From the NCBI GenBank assembly GCA_016930015.1, contig JAFGHR010000079.1, positions 28,904 to 92,903 on the forward strand: a stretch of DNA of 64,000 nucleotides. Direction: 5' to 3'. Origin of the DNA: Anaerolineae bacterium. GTDB lineage: Bacteria > Chloroflexota > Anaerolineae > Aggregatilineales > Aggregatilineaceae. A program made the position numbers and the translations under genes. Every line of letters starts with the position of its first letter. Position 1 is the stretch's first letter. The notes under the pieces were generated by a model that saw only the letters and a list, made by a program, of their open reading frames with translations, ran no database searches and had not been told where the DNA came from. Shown in pieces: positions 24,463 through 33,990 of the stretch.

Positions 24463-27400
24463 CTACTCAGCAGCCTTTTCGTGTAATGCACGCCACACTT
24501 TTTCCGGCAGCACAGGACCATCATACACCCAGATACCACACGCATCATAAACCGCGTTGACCAGCGCCGGACCAACACCATCCAGCGGGATTTCGGCGAC
24601 GGCTTTAGCCCCAAACGGGCCGGATGGCTCGTAGGTTTCGATAAAAATCACGCCCATGTTCGGCATTTCATCCGCCCGGTATATTTTATACGGGCCGAAA
24701 CGTGTATTTTCCATACGCCCGTTCTGGTCGAATACCATTTCTTCGCAGTGGCCGTAACCAAGCGCCTGCGCCATGCCGCCCTCAACCTGGCCGCTGGCCG
24801 TGACCGGATTGATAATGACACCACCATCCACCGCCATGACCATCTCGTCTACAGTAAATTGGCCGGTTTCGGTGTCCAGCGTAATGGTTACATACTGGGC
24901 TGCAAACGGTGGCGGTGATTCAGGGCTGATGTAACTGCCAATGCCCATGATCTGCTGCTGGTCTTCGTGGTGCAGGCTGTTTAATGCGATCTCACGATGG
25001 GTCACGCGGCGGCCATCCGGCGCGTGCACGGCTCTATCGCGCAAAACCAGGTCGTCAGAACTGACAGGCGCAAAGCTGCCTTCCTGTTTATTAAGCATCC
25101 GTGCCGCGACACCGCGCATCTGCCCGGCGACCTGTTCGGCGGCGATCACTGTTGCCCGTCCCGAAATATACGTCGTGCTGGACGCATACGCCCCTTTATC
25201 GAATGGTGTAAAGTCCGTGTCGGATGAATACGTAATAAAATCTTCGGGCGTGCAGCCTAACACTTCAGCGGCCATTTGCGTCAGGACCGTATCCGATCCG
25301 GTGCCGAGATCGGTAGCGCCAACCAGCAGGTTAAACGAGCCATCGTCGTTAATTTTGATGCTCGCGGCCCCCATATCCAGGCGGGGAATGGCCGTACCCT
25401 GCATCACCGCAGCCATACCAATACCGCGCCGCAGATGAGGCTTTCCCGGTACGGTATGCCAGCCGGGATTGTTAAATCTATCCGCCCATGCAATCGCAGC
25501 CGCGCCCTGTTCCACACATTCCGCCAGCCCGCAAGACTGGATATACTCGGCAGCCCCTTCGCGGCCCTCGCTCCAGGCTTTGCTTACCGGGTGCTCATCG
25601 CCGGACTTGATCGCGTTCTTCAGCCGGAACTCAAGCGGATCAAAGCCCATTTCACGCGCGATACGTTCGATGTGTGGTTCAAGCGCCCAGAAACCCTGCG
25701 GCACACCGTAGCCGCGAAAAGCGCCGCTGGGCGGTGTATTGGTGTATACAATATCGGTCTTGAACTTGATGTTCGGCGCATTGTAGAGCGCCATCGCTTT
25801 ATGGCCCGTATTACCGGCAACCGTCATGGCATGTGTGCCGCTGGCCCCGGTATCGCTGAGCACGTACATCGAATTCGAAACGATCTGGCCGTCGTTGGTT
25901 ACACCGGTTTTGAGAGTTACCCACATCGGGTGGCGCGACCGGCTGGCGTAAAATTCCTCGGCGCGCGAATATTCCATGCGCACCGGGTTCCCGGTCACGA
26001 TGGTCAGGTGCGCGCAGATGTCTTCGAGCAGCACTTCCTGTTTAACGCCAAAACCGCCGCCAATACGCGGCTTGATCACGCGAATGCGTTTTTCGGACAG
26101 TCCCAGCACCGGCGCCAGGATGCGACGAACATGGAAGGGCACCTGTGTACTGGTCCGGATCACGAGGCGATCATCTTCATCCCACCACGTCACGACAACA
26201 TGCGGTTCAATCGGTGTTTGCTGCACTTTGGGACTGTAATACGTGGCTTCGAAAACACGATCCGCTTGTGCGAACCCCGCTTCTACGTTACCCACTTCCC
26301 ATTCAACAACCGCCGCCAGGTTACGCTCTCGATCTTCGATCAGCCAGCTATCTGGCTCATCGTGAATCACGGGGGCGCCGGGCTGCATACTGTCACGCGG
26401 GTCAAACACAACCGGCAGTTCTTCATATTCAACGTCGATCAATTCCAACGCCCGCAGCGCGATTTCTTCCGTTTCAGCGGCCACAGCGGCCACACGGTCG
26501 CCAACAAAGCGTACTTTATAGTCAAGGCTGTAGTTGTCATGAGGGCCGGGTTCGGGATCACTCTGACCGGCGGTGGTGTATGGCACGCGCGGCACGTCTT
26601 CATGAGTCAGCACCGCGTGCACGCCGGGCAGCGCACGCGCCTTACTGGCATCGATGTGCTTGATCAAGGCGTGCGCGTGTGGGCTGAGCAGCAGCTTACC
26701 GACCAGCATCCCGCGCATTTCGACATCATCGGTGAACGCCGGGTTGCCTTGCACCAGCTTGCGCGCATCCACCTTGCGAACAGGCTTGCCAACCTGTTGC
26801 AGAGTGTCCACTTCCGGCGCGACAAGCATCACCGGCAGTGTGCGTGTTTTTACGTCCGGATAACCACGATCACCGGCCCCAATGTCAGGGGGTGGGAAAT
26901 CGTCCCCGACAGAGTCACGCGGCGGTGAGAATAAATCCGGCGGAGGAGAAATGCCGCGCTCGCCGCCAATAGGCGGCACCGCTTCGCCGCGCAGCCGCGC
27001 AGCCGCCCGCAGCACGGCTTCGACCGGTTTAACATACCCGGTACAGCGGCACAGTATCCCGGCCAATGCTTCACGAACGTCGTGTTCGGTAGGGCTGGGG
27101 TCACGATCCAACAGGGACTTGGCCGCTAATACCATCCCCGGCGTGCAGTACCCGCATTGAATAGCGCCCGTTTCGATAAACGCCGTCTGCAAGACATGCA
27201 GCGGCTCAGAGCCACGCCAACCGCGTTCCTGCATACCGCCGACACCCTCAATTGTGATGATATCGCGGCCATCGGCCTGCGCCGCCAGCATCACACATGA
27301 TGTCACAGGGATGCCATCAAGCAGCACCACACACGCGCCGCATTCACCCGTTTCACAACCGTGTTTAACACCAAACAGGCCATTTCGCCGCAGCACGGCC

Positions 27401-27468
27401 ATCAATGTTTCATTTGGTGCCGCATCAGTCTCAAAAACCTGTCCGTTTAGCGTAAAATGAATTTTCAC
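24463..27468 (-). CDS. XdhD-like hydroxylase: fused 2Fe-2S and molybdopterin subunits
   Basis: A 1001-aa fusion. Residues 1-~160 are a [2Fe-2S] protein (HGCETGECGACVVLLDG, QCGYCTPGM, LCRCTGYVK). A Pro/Gly-rich linker of about 60 residues follows, then a full molybdopterin-binding subunit with RIGGGFGVKQE, SGAFRGYGVPQGF, LGTGSDTVLTQMAAE and the catalytic-Glu segment FGAKAVAEIPLDG. The fused order matches XdhD of E. coli and the selenium-dependent xanthine dehydrogenase group. There is no FAD domain, so electrons must leave through another protein. The start is GTG 27468 with GAGGG 7 nt upstream. xdhC follows. It is the second molybdenum hydroxylase of the island. Confidence 0.93.
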   Translation of the reverse strand: MKIHFTLNGQVFETDAAPNETLMAVLRRNGLFGVKHGCETGECGACVVLLDGIPVTSCVMLAAQADGRDIITIEGVGGMQERGWRGSEPLHVLQTAFIETGAIQCGYCTPGMVLAAKSLLDRDPSPTEHDVREALAGILCRCTGYVKPVEAVLRAAARLRGEAVPPIGGERGISPPPDLFSPPRDSVGDDFPPPDIGAGDRGYPDVKTRTLPVMLVAPEVDTLQQVGKPVRKVDARKLVQGNPAFTDDVEMRGMLVGKLLLSPHAHALIKHIDASKARALPGVHAVLTHEDVPRVPYTTAGQSDPEPGPHDNYSLDYKVRFVGDRVAAVAAETEEIALRALELIDVEYEELPVVFDPRDSMQPGAPVIHDEPDSWLIEDRERNLAAVVEWEVGNVEAGFAQADRVFEATYYSPKVQQTPIEPHVVVTWWDEDDRLVIRTSTQVPFHVRRILAPVLGLSEKRIRVIKPRIGGGFGVKQEVLLEDICAHLTIVTGNPVRMEYSRAEEFYASRSRHPMWVTLKTGVTNDGQIVSNSMYVLSDTGASGTHAMTVAGNTGHKAMALYNAPNIKFKTDIVYTNTPPSGAFRGYGVPQGFWALEPHIERIAREMGFDPLEFRLKNAIKSGDEHPVSKAWSEGREGAAEYIQSCGLAECVEQGAAAIAWADRFNNPGWHTVPGKPHLRRGIGMAAVMQGTAIPRLDMGAASIKINDDGSFNLLVGATDLGTGSDTVLTQMAAEVLGCTPEDFITYSSDTDFTPFDKGAYASSTTYISGRATVIAAEQVAGQMRGVAARMLNKQEGSFAPVSSDDLVLRDRAVHAPDGRRVTHREIALNSLHHEDQQQIMGIGSYISPESPPPFAAQYVTITLDTETGQFTVDEMVMAVDGGVIINPVTASGQVEGGMAQALGYGHCEEMVFDQNGRMENTRFGPYKIYRADEMPNMGVIFIETYEPSGPFGAKAVAEIPLDGVGPALVNAVYDACGIWVYDGPVLPEKVWRALHEKAAE

Positions 27469-27482
27469 TGCAACACCCTCTC

Positions 27483-27513
27483 AGGCTACACCATATAAAT
27501 AATTACCCTATCT
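27483..27513 (+). repeat. Dispersed repeat, copy 1 (partial)
   Basis: This 31-bp stretch (core CCATATAAATAATTACCC) matches 54680-54710 at 28 of 31 positions. The copy at 54.7 kb continues into a perfect CCCCTTCCC/GGGAAGGGG hairpin, whereas here only a reduced AAGGGCGAACAAA remnant follows. It occupies the gap between the XdhD-like gene and the GT-C gene. Confidence 0.6.
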
Positions 27514-27538
27514 TCGGCAAGGGCGAACAAACGGAAAT

Positions 27539-30139
27539 CTACTCTCCTGGTTCAGCCTCAACAGTAATTTCGCCAATGAACAACCGCCGGTCCGGACCAG
27601 CCCTCTCACCGGTCACGTCGTAACGCGCACCCGTTTGAGCATCAAAAATACCCAGCGCGACCTGATAGGTTCCAGCAGCCAGATCGTCCGGCAGCACAAG
27701 CGTGTAGTTGTCTTCGAACGTCACCAGAAGCCAGTTGCCGGGCGGCAGCACGCCGCCAGCCGGTCGTGTTACGACCTGGGCCACCGGTTCGATATCAATA
27801 TTATCGTACAGGTGAACGAATACAACACCATCTCCTGTGCCCGGTGCTGGCCCGGCCCACGTCAGCGATACATCAAGCTGTCCCGGCTGCTGTGAAAGAT
27901 CAACCGACATGAGCCGTACAGCGCCATCCGGGCCAAAAGTAGCGACCGGTGTTTCACCTGATGATGATACGTCGAACACCCCCTGATAGGCCCAATGGGA
28001 ATAGGGCATATACGCATCCTGGGCGGGGTTAGTTACCTGCGCTTCGATGCGGATTCGTGTTTCGGTGCCGGTAATCTGCGCCGCCGGTACCAGCGTGGCC
28101 ACTTCGATCCAGCGTCCGGGCACTTCCGGCTGGACACGCTGCGCTGCCTGCTGCCCGTTCACAAACACGGTAAACGGCACATTGGTACGCCCGTGCACAC
28201 GTGTCACCAGCAGCAAATCCTCTCCGGCACGCGTTTTGAGCGTGAATGTTTCGCCGCCGGTGATCACACGCCCACCATCGACCATCTGGCAGTCCGGCTC
28301 AGCCAGTCCGCAGGCGTGATAATAGTGCCGGTATACCTCGGTCACAAAACCCGGCGGCGACTCGTCCGACCACCAGTGATAATCGTGGGCGGCTTCGCTG
28401 CCGTGATCGGCAACATCAACCTGATCCACGAGTGTCAACCCGTCCGTGTAAGCCAGAGTGGTCGTTTGCGCGACCTGTTCTACCGCGTGTGTAGCTGACC
28501 AATCTGCCCGGTACACAGCCTGATAACCGGTCGCTGCCGCCACGTTGTGCGGCGGCAGGTCGACAGGGAATTCGGCCAGCACATCACCAAACACGCCCGC
28601 GTCAAGCAGGTAGGTCAGGCCCTGCACGTCAGGGTAAATGGCAAAATAGTCAGGCCGGTACTTGCTGGCGGACATCGTCTCATATACTGCGCCGGGTCCC
28701 TGGCGCCATGCTGAAGCCGCCCCCGGTGTTGTCAGCCCGACCACGTCATACAGCGGTCGTTCGCCAAAGTAACGCACCAGCCCGACGTCGTGCGCACCGA
28801 TGCGCGCATCTTCCGGCACGTGATCCTTGACCCACTGCGCCATGGGCACCTGCTGGTCACGCACGACCGCGACATTTTCCATGTAGTTCCTGGCAAAAGT
28901 CACGGTGGTGATACCGGACGGAACCAGGATCATCACCGGGAGCACCCAGCGCAGCGCACGCGGCCAGCCGTTTTTCTCGATGGCATTACCTAATGCCGCC
29001 GCCAGCCACCCCGCCACGGGAAAAAACAAGACCATCACCGGCAACTGGTAACGCTTGAACTGCCAGAACGCCGTATCGAGAGTCGATATCCCTGCCGTAA
29101 GCCCGGCGATCCACGCCAGAACGATCACGGCCCGGTTCGGACGGCGATCCCGCCACGCGATCCACACGCCGATCAGCAGCCCGGTCAATGCCGCCCCCGC
29201 CAGCATGGGCGACGTATACATGCCCACATGCGGATTTTGACCGGTCAGCAGTTCACGCCACATGCGGAAAAAGAACTCAATGATATCGCGCACACGATCA
29301 ATAAATGGTGCACCGGTATTATACAGGTGTGATTTAGCTTGCATCCCCGTCGATGCCGTGCTGCCGGTTGCCAGCACGTTCACCAACGGCTGAACCAGTC
29401 CGGCCAACACAGGCAGCGCCAACCACAGCGCCCGCCGCAGCCGCTCACGCAGGCTTGAGGGCCAGGGCTGCATAAGCCCCAATCCCACAACACTAATCCC
29501 CGCCAGCATCAGCCCCTCTGGCCGGAGCAGTGTCATCATTAGGGCGGCGATCACGGTCAGGCGAACACGTTTTTCCTGCAACGCGTACAGCGTCAGCAGC
29601 ACCACGAATACGAACAACGCTGTTTCCATGCCGCTGAGTGCCGCCCATATCACCGGGCCGGACAGCGCAAAGGCCAGCGCCATACTCATTGCGTATCCAT
29701 CACGTGGGAAGGGGATCGCAAACAGCGGGTTATCCCTGGTGATCAGGTACACGAGCCACATCGATCCCAGGAAACACACAGCGCCGATACCGGCGGCCCA
29801 ATACGCGAGCGACCAGCCGCTAAACCCGATTACATACCCCACCGCCAGCAGCAGCGGATACACAAAACTGGTCCCGCCCGACGTGGCCGGATCGCCAGGG
29901 TTATAGACCAACGGCTCGCCCAGCGCAACTTGTCGAGCATATTGGAAATGGATATAGGTATCATCCAGCGGCATCAAGAGGGGATCGGCGCTAACAGCCA
30001 GGCTCAGCGCCAGGTAAAATACCACCACCATACCGGCCACCAAACAAAAGACCAGCCACACACGAAGCTGTCGGCGGCTGGCTGTTTTTGTCCCGTCGGC
30101 TGACGCTTGCCTGCCGGATGATGTCAAGGTAAAAAACAT
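27539..30139 (-). CDS. GT-C type membrane glycosyltransferase (family 39-like)
   Basis: An 866-aa polytopic membrane protein. The first loop after helix 1 carries the DDTYIHFQYARQVALGEP segment, the acidic motif of lipid-linked sugar-dependent GT-C enzymes. About ten further hydrophobic segments extend to residue ~440. The C-terminal ~420 residues are extracytoplasmic, with jelly-roll-like parts such as GARYDVTGERAGPDRRLFIG. It may glycosylate surface proteins or polymers. It has no visible link to purine metabolism and looks like a passenger in the island, although it is on the same strand. Confidence 0.72.
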   Translation of the reverse strand: MFFTLTSSGRQASADGTKTASRRQLRVWLVFCLVAGMVVVFYLALSLAVSADPLLMPLDDTYIHFQYARQVALGEPLVYNPGDPATSGGTSFVYPLLLAVGYVIGFSGWSLAYWAAGIGAVCFLGSMWLVYLITRDNPLFAIPFPRDGYAMSMALAFALSGPVIWAALSGMETALFVFVVLLTLYALQEKRVRLTVIAALMMTLLRPEGLMLAGISVVGLGLMQPWPSSLRERLRRALWLALPVLAGLVQPLVNVLATGSTASTGMQAKSHLYNTGAPFIDRVRDIIEFFFRMWRELLTGQNPHVGMYTSPMLAGAALTGLLIGVWIAWRDRRPNRAVIVLAWIAGLTAGISTLDTAFWQFKRYQLPVMVLFFPVAGWLAAALGNAIEKNGWPRALRWVLPVMILVPSGITTVTFARNYMENVAVVRDQQVPMAQWVKDHVPEDARIGAHDVGLVRYFGERPLYDVVGLTTPGAASAWRQGPGAVYETMSASKYRPDYFAIYPDVQGLTYLLDAGVFGDVLAEFPVDLPPHNVAAATGYQAVYRADWSATHAVEQVAQTTTLAYTDGLTLVDQVDVADHGSEAAHDYHWWSDESPPGFVTEVYRHYYHACGLAEPDCQMVDGGRVITGGETFTLKTRAGEDLLLVTRVHGRTNVPFTVFVNGQQAAQRVQPEVPGRWIEVATLVPAAQITGTETRIRIEAQVTNPAQDAYMPYSHWAYQGVFDVSSSGETPVATFGPDGAVRLMSVDLSQQPGQLDVSLTWAGPAPGTGDGVVFVHLYDNIDIEPVAQVVTRPAGGVLPPGNWLLVTFEDNYTLVLPDDLAAGTYQVALGIFDAQTGARYDVTGERAGPDRRLFIGEITVEAEPGE

Positions 30140-30187
30140 GCTGTCACATACTCAGAAACAAACAAAACGTACCCTAAATTTATGCCC

Positions 30188-30697
30188 TTAAGGATATACC
30201 TGCCAGCCGATGTCCTCGGTCAGCATGTGCTCAATGTGTTCGGCAGGAATATCAACCAGTGTAGCCGAGGCTTCAACGGCTACCGTACCATCTGCCAGAA
30301 CAATCTCACCGCTGGCTTGAGCGGTCCGGCGTCGATCAGTGTCGATCCGTCCGCGCACGGTGAATTCCTGGTGCAGCGGGACCGGCTGCCGGTAGCGGAC
30401 TTCCATTTTGGCCGTAAACATAAAACGTTCGTCGGCAATTTCGTGCGATGTTTCGCCATCCGCCAGAATCGCACGTCCCATCGTTTCGTCCAGAATAGTC
30501 ACCAGGATACCACCATGCGCCACGCCGGGATACCCCTGGAATTCGTCACCCAGTGTTACATAGGCCACGGCCTGGTGCCGTCCATCATTAAAAAACCGAA
30601 TTTTCAGCCCGAACGGATTCTCGACACCGCACACAAAACACCATCTGGCGCTGGGTTGTTGGGCGTTTAGCTTATCCGGCTGCGACGAATCACTCAT
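30188..30697 (-). CDS. PaaI-type hotdog-fold thioesterase
   Basis: A 169-aa protein with a hotdog thioesterase core: FQGYPGVAHGGILVTILDETMGRA carries the family HGG motif and the catalytic acidic residue. VRYRQPVPLHQEFTVRGRI and an EASATLVDI strand follow. The N-terminal CFVCGVENPFGLKIRF, with two Cys, is typical of this subgroup. It probably hydrolyses an acyl-CoA. It lies 18 bp after the luciferase-like oxidoreductase gene. Confidence 0.85.
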   Translation of the reverse strand: MSDSSQPDKLNAQQPSARWCFVCGVENPFGLKIRFFNDGRHQAVAYVTLGDEFQGYPGVAHGGILVTILDETMGRAILADGETSHEIADERFMFTAKMEVRYRQPVPLHQEFTVRGRIDTDRRRTAQASGEIVLADGTVAVEASATLVDIPAEHIEHMLTEDIGWQVYP

Positions 30698-30715
30698 GAA
30701 TTTCTCTTATCCCGG

Positions 30716-31723
30716 TTACGCCGAATAACCATTGGCGAAGGTATCGATCATCAGCCGGACATCATCACCCAACGGGTACAATACCGGGCACATGCAGCCC
30801 GCCGCCACGTATTCGCGGACTTTGGCGCGGACTTCGTCCGGCGTCCCAGAAGCCGTGATCAACTGCACGACGTCATCGGGCACAAGCTCCATGGCCCGTT
30901 CGATCTGTTCTTCGGTGGCAGGCCAGGTGAGCACCTGGTGAATCTCATCCAGCAGATCGCTGCTCACACCGCTGGCCTTCATGATATGCGGCTGCTGGCC
31001 GAGGTACTGCGTCACCAGCTTACGCGCCCCGTCAAGCGCTTTTTTGCGATCGTGATCAACCGAACATACGACCAGTTGGGGCCGGTCAATCTCATCGATT
31101 GTGCGTCCGGACAGTTTGGCGCCTTTCGCCAACTGCTCTATGGCTGTTACATTGTAGGCCGGTGATACGAGGTAGTTCAACAGCACACCATCACCAATTT
31201 CGCCGGTCAGCGCCAGCATTTTGGGGCCGGTTGCGCCGATGTAGATCGGCACATGACGCGGTTCGCGGCGGCCATGCACAATGTCCAGTTCGATCCCATT
31301 CACATTCACAAATTCACCGTGGAACGTGACATTTTTCATTGCCAGCAGATCGCGTACAACCGTCACGTGCTCACGCATCGCCAGCAGAGGTTTTCTGCGC
31401 TCAATGCCAACATTTTTCGCCAACGGGTCCCACCACGCGCCAATACCGAGCATAATCCGGTCCGGCGCGAGATCATCCAATGTCAGGAACGTCGCCGCTG
31501 TCAGCGCCGCGTTACGCGTCCAGTTATTGACAACACCCGATCCAATCTTGATCCGTTTGCTCGTCGCCGCGAACGCCGCCATCGGTACGACAGCATCCCG
31601 CACAAGGCGACTCTCAGCCTGCCAGACTGCCTCAAAGCCGCGATCTTCAGCATACTGCACGTATTCGATCGCATCACGTAGCGGGTGAGCGTCCTGTAAA
31701 TAGAGTGCTACTCGATCAGCCAT
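30716..31723 (-). CDS. Luciferase-like (LLM) oxidoreductase, probably F420-dependent
   Basis: A 335-aa TIM-barrel flavin/F420 oxidoreductase resembling methylene-H4MPT reductase-like F420 enzymes. It shows [52 protein letters not shown] and [24 protein letters not shown] 31723 has GGGAGG 7 nt upstream. It directly follows the F420 biosynthesis operon on the same strand, which strengthens F420H2 as cofactor over FMN. Its substrate is unknown; a reduction in the neighbouring heterocycle pathway is conceivable. Confidence 0.85.
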   Translation of the reverse strand: MADRVALYLQDAHPLRDAIEYVQYAEDRGFEAVWQAESRLVRDAVVPMAAFAATSKRIKIGSGVVNNWTRNAALTAATFLTLDDLAPDRIMLGIGAWWDPLAKNVGIERRKPLLAMREHVTVVRDLLAMKNVTFHGEFVNVNGIELDIVHGRREPRHVPIYIGATGPKMLALTGEIGDGVLLNYLVSPAYNVTAIEQLAKGAKLSGRTIDEIDRPQLVVCSVDHDRKKALDGARKLVTQYLGQQPHIMKASGVSSDLLDEIHQVLTWPATEEQIERAMELVPDDVVQLITASGTPDEVRAKVREYVAAGCMCPVLYPLGDDVRLMIDTFANGYSA

Positions 31724-31772
31724 GTTTTTTCCTCCCAAAACAAAAACACATTATTTAGCCCTACACACAGGT

Positions 31773-32447
31773 TTACGGGCCGAAACTCGTTTCCTTCGCC
31801 AACCACCACTGTTCCGATTCCATATGTCCTATGATAGGCTGTCCCGCTGCCTTTGCCAATTCATAATAGGTGAGCAAATCGTCACGGGTATCCAGATCGA
31901 GCGCCACATGTTCCGAGCGGAAAACATGAACCGTAGCGCCAGCCTCACGTGCCAATCGCTGGTGCTCGGCAAAGCTGTTGTGACCAAACGAGTACGGGAT
32001 TAACCCCGGCGGGCGTACCAGCAGCAGGTTGGTACCGATTTCGTGCCGGTCGGGGACAATCACAACCGACCCGTGATACCGTCCCAAATGAACAACTTCG
32101 CGGACATCTTCGGCATCCAACAAGGGAATATCGGCAGGTACCACGAGGGCGGCATTTGTGCCCCAGGTGCTGAGCACCTGTGTAGCTCTGAACAAAGCGT
32201 TATTTAGCTCTGGTGCGCCGCTTTCCTGAACAGTCTGTGCTCCCCAATCCCGAACCATTGCCAGCGCCTTGGTATCGCGGCTGATCACCAGCACACCCCG
32301 GATTTGGGGGAGTGTGGTCAACAACCGGACCGTGCGTTCTAACAAACAGGCTGCAAGGTGTTCGCGTTGTTCCGGTAACAGATCGTCCGCCAGACGGCTC
32401 TTTGCTCGATTCAATGGCTTTACAGGTACAATTGCCCACACGTTCAT
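31773..32447 (-). CDS. cofC: 2-phospho-L-lactate (or phosphoenolpyruvate) guanylyltransferase
   Basis: Activates 2-phospholactate or PEP with GTP for coenzyme F420 synthesis. The 224-aa protein starts WAIVPVKPLNRAKSRLADDL, the conserved CofC/FbiD nucleotidyltransferase N terminus, and has LVVPADIPLLDAEDV (metal-binding Asp) and IVPDRHEIGTNLLLVRPP. ATG 32447 overlaps the cofD stop as ATGA and has GGAG 9 nt upstream. The product is passed to CofD. Confidence 0.95.
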   Translation of the reverse strand: MNVWAIVPVKPLNRAKSRLADDLLPEQREHLAACLLERTVRLLTTLPQIRGVLVISRDTKALAMVRDWGAQTVQESGAPELNNALFRATQVLSTWGTNAALVVPADIPLLDAEDVREVVHLGRYHGSVVIVPDRHEIGTNLLLVRPPGLIPYSFGHNSFAEHQRLAREAGATVHVFRSEHVALDLDTRDDLLTYYELAKAAGQPIIGHMESEQWWLAKETSFGP

Positions 32448-33394
32448 GTTGTTATACTCCCTACCCATTTAAATAACTCACGCGCCAACCGAACTTTGTC
32501 CTCACTTGTTTGCATCAGTGTCCTGGTCACCAGGACGGGGACATCTGCGTGCAACGGTTGATCACGATCCGACACGTCAATTACCAACCCATCCAATCCC
32601 CCTGCATAAAAGTCGATCAGGCCGCGCGGCGTAATTGCCATCCCCAGTTCTTGCATCAGTTTTGCCGCCGGACCTTTGACCGCATTACCTCCCACAAACG
32701 GACTCACACCTACACAAACAGCGCGTCGCTTTTCGATCATCTCACGCATACCCGGCACGGCCAGCAGCGGCGCGATCGACAACACCGGGTTAGATGGACA
32801 TACCAGGATCACGTCAGCATCATGCAATGCCGTTTTGACAGATTCCGTCATGTGCGCCTGATCGGCATGCTTGAACCAGACATGTTTAACCGTTGGCTGC
32901 CACCGGTGCCGGACAAAATAATCCTGAAACGCCAGGGTGCCATGCTCAACTGTATCAATCATCGTAACCAGCGGATCATCGGTAACCGGTAGAAGCCGTG
33001 ATTTGACACCCAGGCTGCTTATCAAGCGCTGCGTCACTACTGTTAGAGTATGACCCTGCCGGAGCCACTGCGTGCGCAGTATATGAGTCCCCAGGTCACG
33101 ATCACCCAGTCTAAACCACGCATCCTCGCCGTAGCACTGGAGCATCTCTAACACGTGCCAGGTATCACCTTCGATCCCCCAGCCGGTAGTGGGATTGGCC
33201 AGGCCGGCCATGGTATACATGACTGTGTCCAGATCGGGGGAAATATGCAGCCCGTACAACTCAAAATCGTCTGCAACATTACCAATAACCGTCAACTGGT
33301 CAGGCTGCAAAATGGTTGACAAACCATATACGAGCTTGGCTCCCCCCACCCCACCAACAAGAGCCACAACGCGCGTGTTTGTATCTAATACCAT
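32444..33394 (-). CDS. cofD: 2-phospho-L-lactate transferase
   Basis: Transfers the lactyl- or enolpyruvyl-phosphate moiety to the deazaflavin FO, forming F420-0 or its dehydro form. The 316-aa protein has VVALVGGVGGAKLVYGL, NVADDFELYGLHISPDLDTVMY and the late VCVGVSPFVGGNAVKGPAAKLM, diagnostic of CofD/FbiA. It overlaps the nitroreductase gene by 10 bp at its start and cofC by 4 bp at its end. FO synthase (CofG/CofH) is not in the window. Confidence 0.96.
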   Translation of the reverse strand: MVLDTNTRVVALVGGVGGAKLVYGLSTILQPDQLTVIGNVADDFELYGLHISPDLDTVMYTMAGLANPTTGWGIEGDTWHVLEMLQCYGEDAWFRLGDRDLGTHILRTQWLRQGHTLTVVTQRLISSLGVKSRLLPVTDDPLVTMIDTVEHGTLAFQDYFVRHRWQPTVKHVWFKHADQAHMTESVKTALHDADVILVCPSNPVLSIAPLLAVPGMREMIEKRRAVCVGVSPFVGGNAVKGPAAKLMQELGMAITPRGLIDFYAGGLDGLVIDVSDRDQPLHADVPVLVTRTLMQTSEDKVRLARELFKWVGSITT

Positions 33395-33990
33395 ATAGTT
33401 TTGGTCTCAAGTGGTTCCCGGTCTGACGTGCACTGCTCTGCCGGGTATCCCACCGTAAACAAAGCCTGAGCTTCCCAATCGCCAGGTAGGCTAAGCTCCT
33501 GGCGAATCACGTCCGGGCAAAACAGCGGCGCGCACATCCAGCACACGCCAAGCCCCACGCTATGTGCTGCCAGCAGCAAATTCTGTGCCGCCAATGCAGT
33601 ACTCTGCACTGCCATCGTCCACTCGGCTCGCTGACGGCGCTCATCGGGATACTGATCCATGTCGGACATGCTGAGACAGAGCATAATAAGCGCCGGTGCA
33701 TGACTGATCCGCTGGCAGGAACGCTGCGCCCGCTGCTCAATTTGCTCACCTGGTACCCCATCCGCCTCCAGGTCTACGCGAAAGTGCTGCCCCATCGCCT
33801 GCGCCAATGATTGTTTGCGCGCCGGTTCGGTGATCACGACAAAACGCCAGGGTTGACGATTATGTGCCGATGGTGCCCAGACTGCCGCTTCGAGTACACG
33901 ATGCAACACATCACCCGGAACAGGTTGATCCGTATAACGACGAATCGACCGTCTACTTTTCATTATATCAAACAGTGCTGCCAAATTCAT
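33385..33990 (-). CDS. Nitroreductase-family protein, probable dehydro-F420 reductase
   Basis: A 201-aa FMN-binding nitroreductase fold protein with MKSRRSIRRYTDQPVP, AAVWAPSAHNRQPWRFVVIT and LLAAHSVGLGVCWMCAP. In mycobacteria this domain is the C-terminal half of FbiB, which reduces dehydro-F420-0. Here it is a separate gene wedged between cofE (4-bp ATGA overlap) and cofD (10-bp overlap), i.e. a split FbiB. That suggests the PEP/dehydro-F420 route. The role is inferred from context; the fold assignment is firm. Confidence 0.85.
   Translation of the reverse strand: MNLAALFDIMKSRRSIRRYTDQPVPGDVLHRVLEAAVWAPSAHNRQPWRFVVITEPARKQSLAQAMGQHFRVDLEADGVPGEQIEQRAQRSCQRISHAPALIMLCLSMSDMDQYPDERRQRAEWTMAVQSTALAAQNLLLAAHSVGLGVCWMCAPLFCPDVIRQELSLPGDWEAQALFTVGYPAEQCTSDREPLETKTIWY

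Noticed and set aside
25276..26928. 550-aa plus-strand open frame opposite the XdhD-like gene
   Set aside because: It is antisense to an unmistakable molybdenum hydroxylase with all motifs. The translation is rich in His and Arg without known domains, and long shadow frames are expected in such GC-biased codon usage.
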